Shown: piece by piece, positions 42,460-51,399 of the stretch
How positions within the stretch are numbered: the stretch's first letter is position 1
How the letters are laid out: each line of letters starts with the position of its first letter
NCBI GenBank assembly: GCA_947372105.1
Contig: CANBSH010000009.1
Location: 1 to 54,530 of the forward strand
From: Chitinophagaceae bacterium
GTDB lineage: Bacteria; Bacteroidota; Bacteroidia; Chitinophagales; Chitinophagaceae
Length of the DNA stretch: 54,530 nucleotides
Direction of reading: 5' to 3'
Made by a program: the position numbers and the translations under genes
The notes under the pieces: model-generated
Databases searched by the model: none
Told to the model about the DNA's origin: nothing
What the model saw: the letters and a program-made list of their open reading frames with translations, nothing else

Positions 42460-42810
42460 TTAAAATTGAAGTCCACCTTCTCTTGCACCATCAGCAACTG
42501 CTTTAATACGTCCGTGGTATAAATTACCACCTCTATCAAAAACACAAGTTGTAATAGAAAGTGCTGCTGCTTTTTTCGCTACCGATTGACCTGCTAATTT
42601 AGCTTTATCAATTTTGGCTACTTTTTGTGCAACGATATCAGCTTCTCTTGAAGAAGATGCAGCTAATGTTACACCATTTACATCGTCAATCAATTGACAG
42701 TAAATGTCAGCGTTGCTTCTGAAAACAGACAAACGAGGTTTAGTCGCAGTACCCGTTACTTTTTTACGAATTCTGTATCTGATCTTTTGTCTTTGAAGTA
42801 ATTTACTCAT
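42460..42810 (-). CDS. rplR: 50S ribosomal protein L18
   Basis: A 116-aa 5S rRNA-binding protein. The RRxRVRKKxxG-type start is RQKIRYRIRKKVTGTATKPRL, followed by VFRSNADIYCQLIDD. The end is FDRGGNLYHGRIKAVADGAREGGLQF, the family's most conserved portion. It lies between rplF and rpsE in normal spc order. Confidence 0.96.
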   Translation of the reverse strand: MSKLLQRQKIRYRIRKKVTGTATKPRLSVFRSNADIYCQLIDDVNGVTLAASSSREADIVAQKVAKIDKAKLAGQSVAKKAAALSITTCVFDRGGNLYHGRIKAVADGAREGGLQF

Positions 42811-42863
42811 ACTGTTTATTTTTTAGGAGATCGATGCTGCCGAACTCCCTGTTAATTTAAATT

Positions 42864-43415
42864 TTATTTACCTGCTGCTTTACCTGCTTTTCTTCTTACG
42901 ATTTCGTCAGAATACTTAACCCCTTTTCCTTTGTATGGTTCTGGTTTACGTAATCCTCTGATTTTTGCAGCCACTTGACCAATTAATTGTTTGTCACTAC
43001 CTTCTAAGAAAATTTTAGGATTTTGTCCTTTTTCTGTAGTAGTAGTTACTTTTAATTCTTTAGGAACTTCAAAAATGATATTATGAGAATATCCTAAAGC
43101 AAGGTCTAATATATTACCAGTGTTAGCGGCTTTAAAACCTACCCCCACTAATTCTAAATCTTTTTTATAACCATCAGTCACACCCTTTACTAAGTTGCTC
43201 ACTAATGAACGATATAAACCGTGCATAGCTTTGTGACGAATTTGTTCTGTTGGACGTTTTACAATCACTTCTTCTGCAGTTACTTCAACTACAATATCGC
43301 GATCAATTTCTTGAGATAATTCTCCTTTAGGTCCTTTTACAGTTACTACTGCATCTTTTACCGTTACGGTTACCCCTTTTGGGATACTTACTGGTTTATT
43401 TCCTATACGTGACAT
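42864..43415 (-). CDS. rplF: 50S ribosomal protein L6
   Basis: A 183-aa protein with two duplicated alpha/beta domains, opening MSRIGNKPVSIPKGV and carrying the C-terminal signature PEPYKGKGVKYSDEIVRRKAGK. L6 lies near the sarcin-ricin loop and the factor-binding site. Spacing to rplR is 53 bases and to rpsH 89 bases. Confidence 0.97.
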   Translation of the reverse strand: MSRIGNKPVSIPKGVTVTVKDAVVTVKGPKGELSQEIDRDIVVEVTAEEVIVKRPTEQIRHKAMHGLYRSLVSNLVKGVTDGYKKDLELVGVGFKAANTGNILDLALGYSHNIIFEVPKELKVTTTTEKGQNPKIFLEGSDKQLIGQVAAKIRGLRKPEPYKGKGVKYSDEIVRRKAGKAAGK

Positions 43416-43504
43416 AGTCGATTGTTTTATTTTTTGTTACTTATTTAGATGATTTCAGCCCCGACTAAAGGCTTAAGGCAAACTAAATAATCAAATAGTT
43501 ATGG

Positions 43505-43903
43505 TTATGAAATTGCACACAATACTTCACCACCTACGTTGTTCGCTTTAGCTTGCTTATCTGTTAATACTCCTTTTGAAGTACTTAAGATGGCAATACC
43601 TAAACCATTGCTTACTCTTTTAATTTCAGCTGGTTTTGCGTACTGACGTAAACCTGGACGGCTGATACGATCTAAAGAACGTATAGCAGGTTGTTTGGTA
43701 TCTGGATCGTATTTTAACGCGATTTTAATTAAACCTTGTTTGCTATCATCTTCAAATTTGTACTTCAAGATATATCCTTGATCATACAAGATTTCAGTGA
43801 TGCGCTTTTTTAAGTTGGACGCAGGTATTTCAACGATACGGTGTTGTGCCATTTGGGCATTACGTATTCTTGTTAAGTAGTCTGCTATTGGATCTGTTAC
43901 CAT
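43505..43903 (-). CDS. rpsH: 30S ribosomal protein S8
   Basis: A 132-aa protein that binds the central domain of 16S rRNA early in assembly. It opens MVTDPIADYLTRIRNAQMA and closes with GLGIAILSTSKGVLTDKQAKANNVGGEVLCAIS, the standard S8 signature. In E. coli S8 represses the spc operon by binding near rplE; no such site can be claimed here. Confidence 0.97.
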   Translation of the reverse strand: MVTDPIADYLTRIRNAQMAQHRIVEIPASNLKKRITEILYDQGYILKYKFEDDSKQGLIKIALKYDPDTKQPAIRSLDRISRPGLRQYAKPAEIKRVSNGLGIAILSTSKGVLTDKQAKANNVGGEVLCAIS

Positions 43904-43988
43904 ATTAGTATTTTAAATCAGTTCTAAATTTTGTTTGTTTCAGTATTCAAATGAATGAACTTAAATCAATATTACTTTTGTGAAAGTA

Positions 43989-44258
43989 TTACCAGCTTGC
44001 TTTTTTAACACCTGGTATTAAACCATTCAAAGCCATATCGCGGAACATAATCCTTGACACTCCGAAGTAACGGATATATCCTTTTGGACGGCCTGTTAAT
44101 TGACAACGATTTTTCAAACGTACAGGTGATGCATTTTTAGGTAATTTATCTAAACCTGCGTAATCACCAGCAGCTTTTAAAGCGGCGCGTTTTTCAGCAT
44201 AATGTTTTACCATTGCTTCACGCTTTTTTTGTCTGGCTTTGATGGATGCTTTTGCCAT
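43989..44258 (-). CDS. rpsN: 30S ribosomal protein S14 (zinc-free type)
   Basis: An 89-aa protein of the long, C-minus S14 type. It lacks the CxxC pairs of the 61-aa zinc-binding form; the core is [44 protein letters not shown] single Cys in NRCQLTGR cannot bind zinc alone. It is located between rplE and rpsH. Confidence 0.96.
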   Translation of the reverse strand: MAKASIKARQKKREAMVKHYAEKRAALKAAGDYAGLDKLPKNASPVRLKNRCQLTGRPKGYIRYFGVSRIMFRDMALNGLIPGVKKASW

Positions 44259-44271
44259 AATTCTATTTTAA

Positions 44272-44847
44272 TTAGTTGTTATCTTTTTTAATGTTTTTAA
44301 ACGGCATACCTAACTCTTTTAATAATTCGTATGCTTCTTCGTTTGAATTTGCAGAGGTAACGAAAGTGATATCTAAACCAGTAATTTTATTTACTTTATC
44401 GATATCGATTTCTGGGAAAATGATTTGCTCAGTAACACCTAATGTGTAGTTACCGCGACCATCAAATGCCTTATCGCTGATACCTTTGAAATCACGTACG
44501 CGTGGTAAAGCCACAGATACTAAACGATCTAAAAATTCAAACATTTTTACCCCTCTTAAAGTTACGCGAGCGCCAATGGGCATACCTTTACGTAATTTGA
44601 AGTTAGAAATGTCTTTCTTAGATAATGTTGGGACTGCTTTTTGACCAGTGATAGTAGTTAACTCATCGATAGCGATGTCCACTAATTTCTTGTCATTTAC
44701 GGCACCATTTACACCACGGTTGATGCAAATTTTTTCCAACTTAGGAGTTTGCATTACAGACTTGTAACCAAACTTTTTAGATAAAGCAGGTATCACTTCA
44801 TTCGTGTACTTATCTGCTAATCTTGGAGTGTATTTTACTGTACTCAT
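44272..44847 (-). CDS. rplE: 50S ribosomal protein L5
   Basis: A 191-aa 5S rRNA-binding protein of the central protuberance. Signatures are [56 protein letters not shown], and [35 protein letters not shown]. Its ATG shares one base with the rplX stop (TAATG), indicating coupled translation. Confidence 0.97.
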   Translation of the reverse strand: MSTVKYTPRLADKYTNEVIPALSKKFGYKSVMQTPKLEKICINRGVNGAVNDKKLVDIAIDELTTITGQKAVPTLSKKDISNFKLRKGMPIGARVTLRGVKMFEFLDRLVSVALPRVRDFKGISDKAFDGRGNYTLGVTEQIIFPEIDIDKVNKITGLDITFVTSANSNEEAYELLKELGMPFKNIKKDNN

Positions 44848-45185
44848 TATTTTATAACCTCCCCTGATTTTTTAGAAATTCTTACTAATTTACCTTCTTC
44901 TCTTGAACGCTTAATTTTAGTAGCGGCACTTGTTTTAGCGTCCCATAACATTACATTACTAATGCTGATTGAAGCTTCCACTTTTACAATACCACCTTTT
45001 GTATTAGACGCTGAAGGCTTTGTATGTTTAGTGGCAATGGCTACGCCTTCTACCACAACACGACCTTTGTCAACGATTACTTCCAACACCTTACGAGGTT
45101 TTTTCAAGTCCTTGTCATCACCAGCAATCACCACAACGGTATCGCCTTTCTTGATGTTGAATTTGGGTTTGAATCTGTTATTCAT
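44847..45185 (-). CDS. rplX: 50S ribosomal protein L24
   Basis: A 112-aa KOW-domain protein: [26 protein letters not shown] is the KOW motif and [14 protein letters not shown] with [19 protein letters not shown] follows. L24 starts assembly of the 50S subunit by binding the 5' end of 23S rRNA. It overlaps rplE by one base. Confidence 0.96.
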   Translation of the reverse strand: MNNRFKPKFNIKKGDTVVVIAGDDKDLKKPRKVLEVIVDKGRVVVEGVAIATKHTKPSASNTKGGIVKVEASISISNVMLWDAKTSAATKIKRSREEGKLVRISKKSGEVIK

Positions 45186-45199
45186 AACTATTTATATTT

Positions 45200-45568
45200 T
45201 TATAACACCTCTGGTGCTAATGAAACAATTTTCATGTATCCTTTATCACGCAATTCACGAGCTACTGGTCCAAAAATACGAGTACCTCTTGGCTCATCTG
45301 AATTGTTTAATAATACCACTGCGTTATCATCAAAACGGATATAAGATCCGTCTTTTCTGCGCAATTTGTTTTTTGTACGAACAATAACTGCTTTAGAAAC
45401 GGTACCTTTTTTAATACCGCCAGCAGGGATTGCATCTTTTACAGTAACAACAATTTTGTCACCGATTTTTGCATAATCTTGCCCGCTATTTCCTAATACT
45501 TTGATACAAAGTACTTCTTTGGCGCCGCTATTATCAGCTACATTGAGCCTACTTTCTTGCTGAATCAT
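45200..45568 (-). CDS. rplN: 50S ribosomal protein L14
   Basis: A 122-aa highly conserved protein: [26 protein letters not shown] at the start, [24 protein letters not shown], and the end [28 protein letters not shown]. It contacts 16S rRNA at bridge B8 and is the target of the silencing factor RsfS. Confidence 0.98.
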   Translation of the reverse strand: MIQQESRLNVADNSGAKEVLCIKVLGNSGQDYAKIGDKIVVTVKDAIPAGGIKKGTVSKAVIVRTKNKLRRKDGSYIRFDDNAVVLLNNSDEPRGTRIFGPVARELRDKGYMKIVSLAPEVL

Positions 45569-45644
45569 TTTATTTTAGCTTTAAGCTTTTTCCTTCCTTG
45601 TTACAGGTCGGGTGAATACTGTTTATTACTATTGTGGGTTTAGT

Positions 45645-45902
45645 TTATTTCGCTTTTTCAACGACTTCTACTAATCTCCAACGTTTTGTTTTACTTAATG
45701 GACGTGTTTCCATGATTTTAACAACGTCACCAATTCCGCATTCTTGTTTTTCATCATGCGCATGGAACTTAGTTGTTTTTTTCACGAACTTTCCATAGAT
45801 TGGGTGCTTTACTTTTCTTTCCACAGCAACGGTAATGGTTTTATCCATTTTGTCGCTAGTGACAACACCGATTCTCATTTTACGTAAATTTCTTTCTACC
45901 AT
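45645..45902 (-). CDS. rpsQ: 30S ribosomal protein S17
   Basis: An 85-aa OB-fold protein. It reads [37 protein letters not shown], with [39 protein letters not shown] after it. It binds the 5' domain of 16S rRNA early. It lies 38 bases downstream of rpmC. Confidence 0.97.
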   Translation of the reverse strand: MVERNLRKMRIGVVTSDKMDKTITVAVERKVKHPIYGKFVKKTTKFHAHDEKQECGIGDVVKIMETRPLSKTKRWRLVEVVEKAK

Positions 45903-45940
45903 TGTTTATCAATTTTTGGTTAGCTTATCTGATGTTTAAA

Positions 45941-46153
45941 TTAGATACCTAACTCTTTTTTCTTTAATTCCGTTTTTAAACGGGCAATGTCTTTTCTAAG
46001 TCCACGAATACTCATTGGATTCTCTAAGGGAGAAATAGCATGAGCGAACTCAAGTTTTTTAAGTCTTAATTGATCTTCGTCGATGCGAGCTTTTAAGTCT
46101 ACAACGCTTGAATCCTTTAAGCCTTTATTGAAATCGTATTTTTTGTTTGCCAT
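45941..46153 (-). CDS. rpmC: 50S ribosomal protein L29
   Basis: A 70-aa two-helix protein at the peptide exit: LKDSSVVDLKARIDEDQLRLKKLEFAHAISPLENPMSIRGLRKDIARLKTEL. The N-terminal MANKKYDFNKG is slightly longer than in E. coli (63 aa). It is flanked by rplP and rpsQ in normal order. Confidence 0.95.
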   Translation of the reverse strand: MANKKYDFNKGLKDSSVVDLKARIDEDQLRLKKLEFAHAISPLENPMSIRGLRKDIARLKTELKKKELGI

Positions 46154-46187
46154 AGCAAAATCTTTTATTTGTTTACTCTTAAATTAA

Positions 46188-46601
46188 TTACAAGTCTCTT
46201 CTTGTTACGAATTTAGTTCTGATGGGTAATTTTTGAGCGGCTAATCCCATCGCTTCTTTCGCTACCTCTGGAGTAACACCATCAATTTCGAAGATGATAC
46301 GTCCTGGTTCTACCACAGCAGCCCAGAATTCAGGGTTACCTTTACCTTTACCCATTCTCACCTCTGCAGGCTTACGAGTAATAATTTTATCTGGGAAAAC
46401 ACGAATCCAAACATTACCTTCTCTTTTCATTGCACGTGTCATGGCTTGACGAGCAGATTCTAATTGTCTGTTGGTTAACCAAATGGGATCTAATGATTTT
46501 AATGCAAAAGAACCAAATGCAATAGAAGTTCCACGCTTCGCTACTTCGCGAATACGTCCTTTCTGTTGTTTTCTATGTTTACTTCTTTTTGGCTGTAACA
46601 T
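46188..46601 (-). CDS. rplP: 50S ribosomal protein L16
   Basis: A 137-aa protein near the A-site tRNA. It opens [18 protein letters not shown] and contains [44 protein letters not shown] and [28 protein letters not shown], which is the family's signature. The gene is 50 bases from rpsC. Confidence 0.97.
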   Translation of the reverse strand: MLQPKRSKHRKQQKGRIREVAKRGTSIAFGSFALKSLDPIWLTNRQLESARQAMTRAMKREGNVWIRVFPDKIITRKPAEVRMGKGKGNPEFWAAVVEPGRIIFEIDGVTPEVAKEAMGLAAQKLPIRTKFVTRRDL

Positions 46602-46651
46602 ATTGTTATTGTTAATCTCTTATTTAAATAGTTGTCTTATGAAATCCGTTG

Positions 46652-47425
46652 TTATCTTTTTCTAGCACCGCCGCCTCCACCACCTGGACGACGATCATTT
46701 CCACGATCAAATCCACGGTCGTCACGACGATCTCCGCGATCTGCTCTTTCACCACCTTCTTTACCACCTACGAAATTTGGATTTAATTCACGCTTTCCTA
46801 AAACTTCCCCTTTACAAATCCAAACCTTGATACCAATTTTACCGTATACTGTTAAAGCAAATACGTTTGCATAATCGATATCCATTCTGAAAGTATGTAA
46901 TGGAACTCTTCCTTGTTTGATTTCTTCGCTACGTGCAATTTCCGCTCCACCAATACGACCGCCTACTTTTACTTTGATTCCTTCTGCACCCATTCTTAAG
47001 GTAGAAGCAATCGCCATTTTAATAGCACGCTTGTAGTTGATACGGTTTTCAATTTGACGTGCAATAGTATCAGCAACAATTGTTGCATCTAATTCTGGAC
47101 GACGAATTTCTAGGATGTTGATTTGAACATCATCCTTGCCGGTTAATTTTTTTAATTCTTCTTTGATACGGTCTACTTCTCCACCACCTTTTCCGATGAT
47201 GATACCTGGCTTAGAGGTATGAATAGTAATGATCAACTTACCTAATGTACGTTCGATAACAATACGAGCGATACCGCCTTTATTGATACGCGCCATTAAA
47301 TATTTACGGATTTTTTGGTCTTCGATTAACTTAGTTGCGTAATCTTTTTTATTACCATACCAGTTACTTTCCCATCCGCGGATGATGCCTAACCTGTTAC
47401 CAATTGGATTTGCTTTCTGACCCAT
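46652..47425 (-). CDS. rpsC: 30S ribosomal protein S3 with a Gly/Arg/Asp-rich tail
   Basis: A 257-aa protein. The N-terminal part opens [22 protein letters not shown], the KH domain carries the GXXG loop in [16 protein letters not shown], and the C-terminal domain includes [31 protein letters not shown]. The last 40 residues, after GGKEGG, are low-complexity and rich in Arg, Asp and Gly ([20 protein letters not shown], then a run of Gly). E. coli S3 has 233 aa and no such tail. S3 sits at the mRNA entry and contributes to helicase activity. Confidence 0.97.
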   Translation of the reverse strand: MGQKANPIGNRLGIIRGWESNWYGNKKDYATKLIEDQKIRKYLMARINKGGIARIVIERTLGKLIITIHTSKPGIIIGKGGGEVDRIKEELKKLTGKDDVQINILEIRRPELDATIVADTIARQIENRINYKRAIKMAIASTLRMGAEGIKVKVGGRIGGAEIARSEEIKQGRVPLHTFRMDIDYANVFALTVYGKIGIKVWICKGEVLGKRELNPNFVGGKEGGERADRGDRRDDRGFDRGNDRRPGGGGGGARKR

Positions 47426-47440
47426 AGTGATGGTTGTATA

Positions 47441-47797
47441 TTAATTTTTTAAATCTGATTTTGTGTCTACGATCAACGTTACGTGATTGCTACGCTTACG
47501 AACTCTGTAACCACGTCCTTGTGGAGCTGGGCGCATACGTTTTAAAGTACGACCACCGTCAACAAAAACAGTTTTTACGACTAAGTTGCTATCAGCTGCA
47601 CTTGCACCGCTGTTTTTTTGTTCCCAGTTATTGATGGCACTCTTCAACAACTTAGCCAAAGGAACCGCATTGTGTTGAGGATGGAATTCCAAAATTGCCA
47701 ATGCCTTTTCCACTTCCATTCCACGGATAACGTCTGCAATCAAACGCATCTTGCGAGGGCCTGTGGGGTAATTGTTTAGTTTAGCTACTGCTTCCAT
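47441..47797 (-). CDS. rplV: 50S ribosomal protein L22
   Basis: A 118-aa protein that lines the peptide exit tunnel with a long beta-hairpin. It reads [32 protein letters not shown] at the start and ends in the loop [29 protein letters not shown], the region where macrolide-resistance changes occur in other bacteria. No insertion or deletion is visible in the loop. Confidence 0.97.
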   Translation of the reverse strand: MEAVAKLNNYPTGPRKMRLIADVIRGMEVEKALAILEFHPQHNAVPLAKLLKSAINNWEQKNSGASAADSNLVVKTVFVDGGRTLKRMRPAPQGRGYRVRKRSNHVTLIVDTKSDLKN

Positions 47798-47823
47798 TTC
47801 TTAATGTGTTTATTACTACTTGT

Positions 47824-48093
47824 TTATTTCTTAGTTCCAGCGTGTCCTCTGAAGTTTCTTGTTGGAGAAAATTCACCCAATTTGTGTCCTACCATAAATT
47901 CGGTAACATACACAGGGATAAATTTATTTCCATTATGAACTGCGAAAGTATGTCCTACAAATTCTGGAGAAATCGTACTACGACGACTCCAAGTTTTGAT
48001 TACTGCTTTCTTAGTTTTGCCTCCATTCATACCCTCTACTTTTACTTCAAGGTTATGATCTATATAAGGACCTTTTTTAATCGAACGACCCAT
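47824..48093 (-). CDS. rpsS: 30S ribosomal protein S19
   Basis: An 89-aa protein in the 30S head: [23 protein letters not shown], then [54 protein letters not shown]. The match is full length. It lies between rplB and rplV. Confidence 0.98.
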   Translation of the reverse strand: MGRSIKKGPYIDHNLEVKVEGMNGGKTKKAVIKTWSRRSTISPEFVGHTFAVHNGNKFIPVYVTEFMVGHKLGEFSPTRNFRGHAGTKK

Positions 48094-48119
48094 AGTTATG
48101 AGTTAAATTGTGTAATTAA

Positions 48120-48959
48120 TTATTTTGTCAATTTTTTACCATCGCGGCGTTGGATAATTAACTTATCGCTACCCTTTCCTCTTGTTCTAGTTTTTTCTCC
48201 TTTAGCATACTTACCAGTTCTGCTTCTTGGATGACCACCAGACGCTCTACCTTCACCACCACCCATCGGGTGATCTACCGGGTTCATCGCAACACCTCTT
48301 ACGCGTGGACGAACACCTTTCCAACGATTTCTACCTGCTTTACCAGCTGTTTCTAAGTTATGGTCGCTATTAGAAACCACACCTACAGTAGCATAACAGT
48401 TAATCAATAATTTTCTTAATTCACCAGAAGGCATTTTTAATACAGCGTAGTTTTCTTCCTTATTCGCTAATTGAGCGGAAGTACCAGCACTTCTTACCAA
48501 TTTACCACCTTGACCAGGTTGCATTTCGATATTGTGAACGTTGGTACCTAAAGGCATACTCTTCATAGGTAAAGCGTTTCCAATTTCTGGAACAGCGTTT
48601 TCCCCAGAACATACTGTAGCTCCTACTTGTAATCCTTGTGGGCAAATGATATATCTTTTTTCGCCATCAGTATATTGTACTAAAGCGATAAATGCGGTAC
48701 GGTTTGGATCGTATTCAATAGATACCACTTTGGCATCCATTTCTTTTTTGTTTCTTTTGAAATCGATAATACGATAATGTTGTCTGTGACCACCACCCAT
48801 ATAACGCATTGCACGACGACCTTGGAAGTTACGTCCTGCAGTTTTCTTTTGGGGTTCTAACAAACTCTTTTCAGGTTGGTTAGTGGTGATTTCAGCATAG
48901 GCATTCCCAATTCTCCATCGGGTTCCTGCTGTAATCGGTTTGTACTTTCTTAATGCCAT
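48120..48959 (-). CDS. rplB: 50S ribosomal protein L2
   Basis: A 279-aa protein at the peptidyl transferase centre and the subunit interface. Landmarks are [51 protein letters not shown], and the C-terminal [28 protein letters not shown] with the functionally critical histidine (NPVDHPMGG). Length and sequence match bacterial L2. Confidence 0.98.
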   Translation of the reverse strand: MALRKYKPITAGTRWRIGNAYAEITTNQPEKSLLEPQKKTAGRNFQGRRAMRYMGGGHRQHYRIIDFKRNKKEMDAKVVSIEYDPNRTAFIALVQYTDGEKRYIICPQGLQVGATVCSGENAVPEIGNALPMKSMPLGTNVHNIEMQPGQGGKLVRSAGTSAQLANKEENYAVLKMPSGELRKLLINCYATVGVVSNSDHNLETAGKAGRNRWKGVRPRVRGVAMNPVDHPMGGGEGRASGGHPRSRTGKYAKGEKTRTRGKGSDKLIIQRRDGKKLTK

Positions 48960-49022
48960 TTTGTTTTTTTTACTTTTTTAAAGTCGCGAAATTTTCAGCT
49001 TCGCCAGCTATAATGATTGTTA

Positions 49023-49322
49023 TTAAATGCTTGCGTATAGGTCAATGGTTTCACCTTCCGCAACAGTTACTAATGCTTTTTTATATCCAGATTTTACACC
49101 AGAGATAATTCCAGCTTTAGTAGAACGAGTTTTATTTTTACCAGGAACTACTAATGTGTTCACTTCTAAAACGTTTACGCCGTAGAATTGCTCAATAGCA
49201 GTTTTGATTTCTAATTTGTTAGCTCTGCGATTTACTTTGAATGCATATCTTCTCAATTTTTCTTGTTGAGCATTTGCTTTCTCAGTAAGGATCGGCTTGA
49301 TTAATATTTCTGTTAATTTCAT
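49023..49322 (-). CDS. rplW: 50S ribosomal protein L23
   Basis: A 99-aa protein at the tunnel exit that docks SRP and trigger factor. The sequence EILIKPILTEKANAQQEKLRRYAFKVNRRANKLEIKTAIEQFYGVNVLEVNTL is the family core. A basic internal loop (VPGKNKTRSTKAG) follows. Confidence 0.96.
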   Translation of the reverse strand: MKLTEILIKPILTEKANAQQEKLRRYAFKVNRRANKLEIKTAIEQFYGVNVLEVNTLVVPGKNKTRSTKAGIISGVKSGYKKALVTVAEGETIDLYASI

Positions 49323-49344
49323 GATTGTCAGTTTTTAAAAAGAA

Positions 49345-49977
49345 CTACGCAACAGCTTCTTCTTCGTTAAAAATTTTAGCAGCGCTTTCAGTGATTACTA
49401 ATACATCCGCATTCATAATGTCGTAGGTATTAATATCAGCTAATAAAGTACTTGCTACGTTAGGAATATTACGTGTACTTAAATAAACATTGTCATTGTA
49501 TTCTGGCAAAATCACTAATGCTTTTTTGTTCTCTAAGTTTAATTGACTCATAATAGTCGCTATTTCCTTTGTTTTAGGAGAAGCTAATAAAATGTCTTCC
49601 AATACTAAGATTGCGTTGTCAATTGCTTTGTGAGATAATGCAGAAATTTTTGCAAGATCTTTTACTTTACGATTTAATTTGAAATCATAAGCGTGCGGTT
49701 TTGGTCCAAAAATAGTACCACCACCTTTATATAAAGGGTTACGGATATTACCCTTACGAGCTCCACCAGTACCTTTTTGTTTGTGTAATTTACGGCTAGC
49801 CCCTTGTACTTCAGCACGAGTTTTAACCTTGTGCGTACCAGAACGGCGAGCTGCTAAATATTGTTTAACGGCCAAGTAAATAACGTGGTCGTTGGGAGTT
49901 GCTCCAAAAATTTCTGCAGGTAATTCAACCTTTCTTCCAGTTTTGGCGCCTTTTATATTTAATACTTCTAATTGCAT
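49345..49977 (-). CDS. rplD: 50S ribosomal protein L4
   Basis: A 210-aa protein. The long loop that reaches the exit tunnel reads RSGTHKVKTRAEVQGASRKLHKQKGTGGARKGNIRNPLYKGGGTIFGPKPHAYDFKLNRKVK in the usual register. In E. coli free L4 represses the S10 operon by binding its leader and causing RNA polymerase to pause. Here the structured gap before rplC would be the place to look for similar control. It lies 20 bases from rplC. Confidence 0.97.
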   Translation of the reverse strand: MQLEVLNIKGAKTGRKVELPAEIFGATPNDHVIYLAVKQYLAARRSGTHKVKTRAEVQGASRKLHKQKGTGGARKGNIRNPLYKGGGTIFGPKPHAYDFKLNRKVKDLAKISALSHKAIDNAILVLEDILLASPKTKEIATIMSQLNLENKKALVILPEYNDNVYLSTRNIPNVASTLLADINTYDIMNADVLVITESAAKIFNEEEAVA

Positions 49978-49997
49978 GATTGTCGATTAAGTGGTGA

Positions 49998-50615
49998 TTA
50001 CTTTTGAATTAAAACAATTGAACCATTGTTACCAGGTACAGAACCACTGATTAATATATAATTTTTTTCAGGGAATAACTTTAATACTTTCAAGCCCTTT
50101 GTTTTAACGCGATCAGTACCCATACGGCCAGCCATACGCATACCTTTGAATACTCTTGCAGGATAAGAAGATCCTCCAATAGAACCTGGTGCACGAGAAC
50201 GATCATGTTGACCATGCGTTGCTTCACCCACCCCGCTAAATCCATGACGTTTAACAACACCTTGGAATCCTTTACCTTTTGTAGTGCCTACAACTTCAAC
50301 ATCATCTCCTTCTTCAAAGATGTCAAGGGTTACTGATTCACCCAATGCTTTTTCAAGAGAGTAGTTGCGGAATTCTTTTACAAAACGTTTTGGAGCAGTC
50401 TGTGCTTTAGCGTAGTGATTGATTTCAGACTTTGTAGAATGTTTTTCTTTTTTGTCGCCTAATGCTAACTGCACGGCGCTGTAGCCATCTGTCTCTGGTG
50501 TCTTAACCTGAGTCACAGTGCAAGGACCAGCTTCGATAATGGTACAAGCGATTTGCTTTCCATCTTGGCCGAAGATGCTAGTCATGCCAATTTTTTTTCC
50601 AATAATACCTTTCAT
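49998..50615 (-). CDS. rplC: 50S ribosomal protein L3
   Basis: A 205-aa protein. It opens [21 protein letters not shown]. The central extension that reaches the peptidyl transferase centre includes [54 protein letters not shown], including the glutamine region methylated in E. coli. It begins 259 bases after the rpsJ stop, an unusually wide gap for this operon. Confidence 0.97.
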   Translation of the reverse strand: MKGIIGKKIGMTSIFGQDGKQIACTIIEAGPCTVTQVKTPETDGYSAVQLALGDKKEKHSTKSEINHYAKAQTAPKRFVKEFRNYSLEKALGESVTLDIFEEGDDVEVVGTTKGKGFQGVVKRHGFSGVGEATHGQHDRSRAPGSIGGSSYPARVFKGMRMAGRMGTDRVKTKGLKVLKLFPEKNYILISGSVPGNNGSIVLIQK

Positions 50616-50874
50616 CTGTTTTGCGGTTTATGCCCCGCGTTTGGTTCTGAGGACATCCGATGATGATGCTACTATTTTAAAGTAGCTCGGATTCAATCCC
50701 TGTTTGCTGCCGACCTTTTCCTGAGTTTCCCCGATGTTTGAAATCGGGAAGGGGAAGTACCGGAAGTAAACAAACCTCGAAGGGCCTGTTTATATTTTAC
50801 TTATATTCAACCAGCGCTCCTTTTTCAACTGACGCATAATGTTCAGGATTGGGAGATGGTATTTATAAATACTT
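50616..50874 (-). promoter_or_regulatory. Structured 259-nt intergenic region between rpsJ and rplC
   Basis: No reading frame is convincing here and no TAnnTTTG element is present on the minus strand. Two hairpins stand out. (1) Arms ATCCGA (50655-50660) plus GCTACT (50668-50673) pair with the contiguous AGTAGC-TCGGAT (50681-50692), giving 12 bp with a seven-base bulge and a seven-base loop. (2) CCCGAT (50730-50735) pairs with ATCGGG (50743-50748), extended on its outer side. The position and fold suggest a cis-acting RNA controlling rplC-rplD and the genes after them. I cannot tie it to a known family. Confidence 0.5.
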
Positions 50875-51180
50875 TTATGCTTTGATCTCCACTTCAACAC
50901 CTGATGGTAAGTCTAACTTACTTAGGGCGTCCACTGTTTTAGAAGAAGAAGTGTAGATATCCAATAAACGCTTGTGCGTTGCTAATTGGAACTGCTCACG
51001 ACTTTTCTTGTTAGCGTGCGGAGAACGTAACACAGTAAAGATGCGTTTGTGTGTAGGTAAAGGGATAGGTCCAGTTACTACGGCACCTGTGCTGCGTACA
51101 GTTTTTACGATTTTTTCAGCAGACTTATCTACTAAGTTGTGATCGTAAGATTGTAATTTTATTCTAATTCTTTGAGACAT
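50875..51180 (-). CDS. rpsJ: 30S ribosomal protein S10
   Basis: A 101-aa protein of the 30S head, also known as NusE, a transcription antitermination partner of NusB. It matches throughout: [65 protein letters not shown]. It is the first gene of the S10-spc unit and has a canonical promoter 31 to 62 bases upstream. Confidence 0.98.
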   Translation of the reverse strand: MSQRIRIKLQSYDHNLVDKSAEKIVKTVRSTGAVVTGPIPLPTHKRIFTVLRSPHANKKSREQFQLATHKRLLDIYTSSSKTVDALSKLDLPSGVEVEIKA

Positions 51181-51211
51181 AGCTTACATTACCCAAATTA
51201 TCTTGGGGTTG

Positions 51212-51242
51212 CAAAGGTAAGGCGTTAATACATAACATTCAA
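51212..51242 (-). promoter_or_regulatory. Promoter of the rpsJ-to-secY ribosomal unit
   Basis: On the minus strand TTG (51240-51242) is followed after 20 bases by TACCTTTG (51212-51219). This fits the Bacteroidota consensus well. The -7 element ends 31 bases before the rpsJ ATG. The long leftward run of ribosomal genes has no other obvious promoter before secY. Confidence 0.75.
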
Positions 51243-51352
51243 GAAATAGGTTGCTTTTTTTCAAATATTTTCAAAAAACTTTGAAACCTGCCCTCCTACG
51301 CAATAATTAACTGTAAATCAATCCTTTATTTCCCCCCTGACCCCCTAAAACG

Positions 51353-51378
51353 TCAAAAGGGCCCAAAGGCCCTTTTGA
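51353..51378. terminator. Hairpin terminator after fusA
   Basis: A perfect 11-bp stem (TCAAAAGGGCC and GGCCCTTTTGA) with the loop CAAA lies 22 bases past the fusA stop codon. On the minus strand the right part ends in TTTTGA. It separates fusA from rpsJ transcription. Confidence 0.85.
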
Positions 51379-51399
51379 TATTGTAAAATAGTCGTAAAA

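Noticed and set aside
44962..45387. 141-codon plus-strand frame across rplX and rplN
   Set aside because: It is antisense to two full-length ribosomal protein genes; such shadow frames are common in this cluster.
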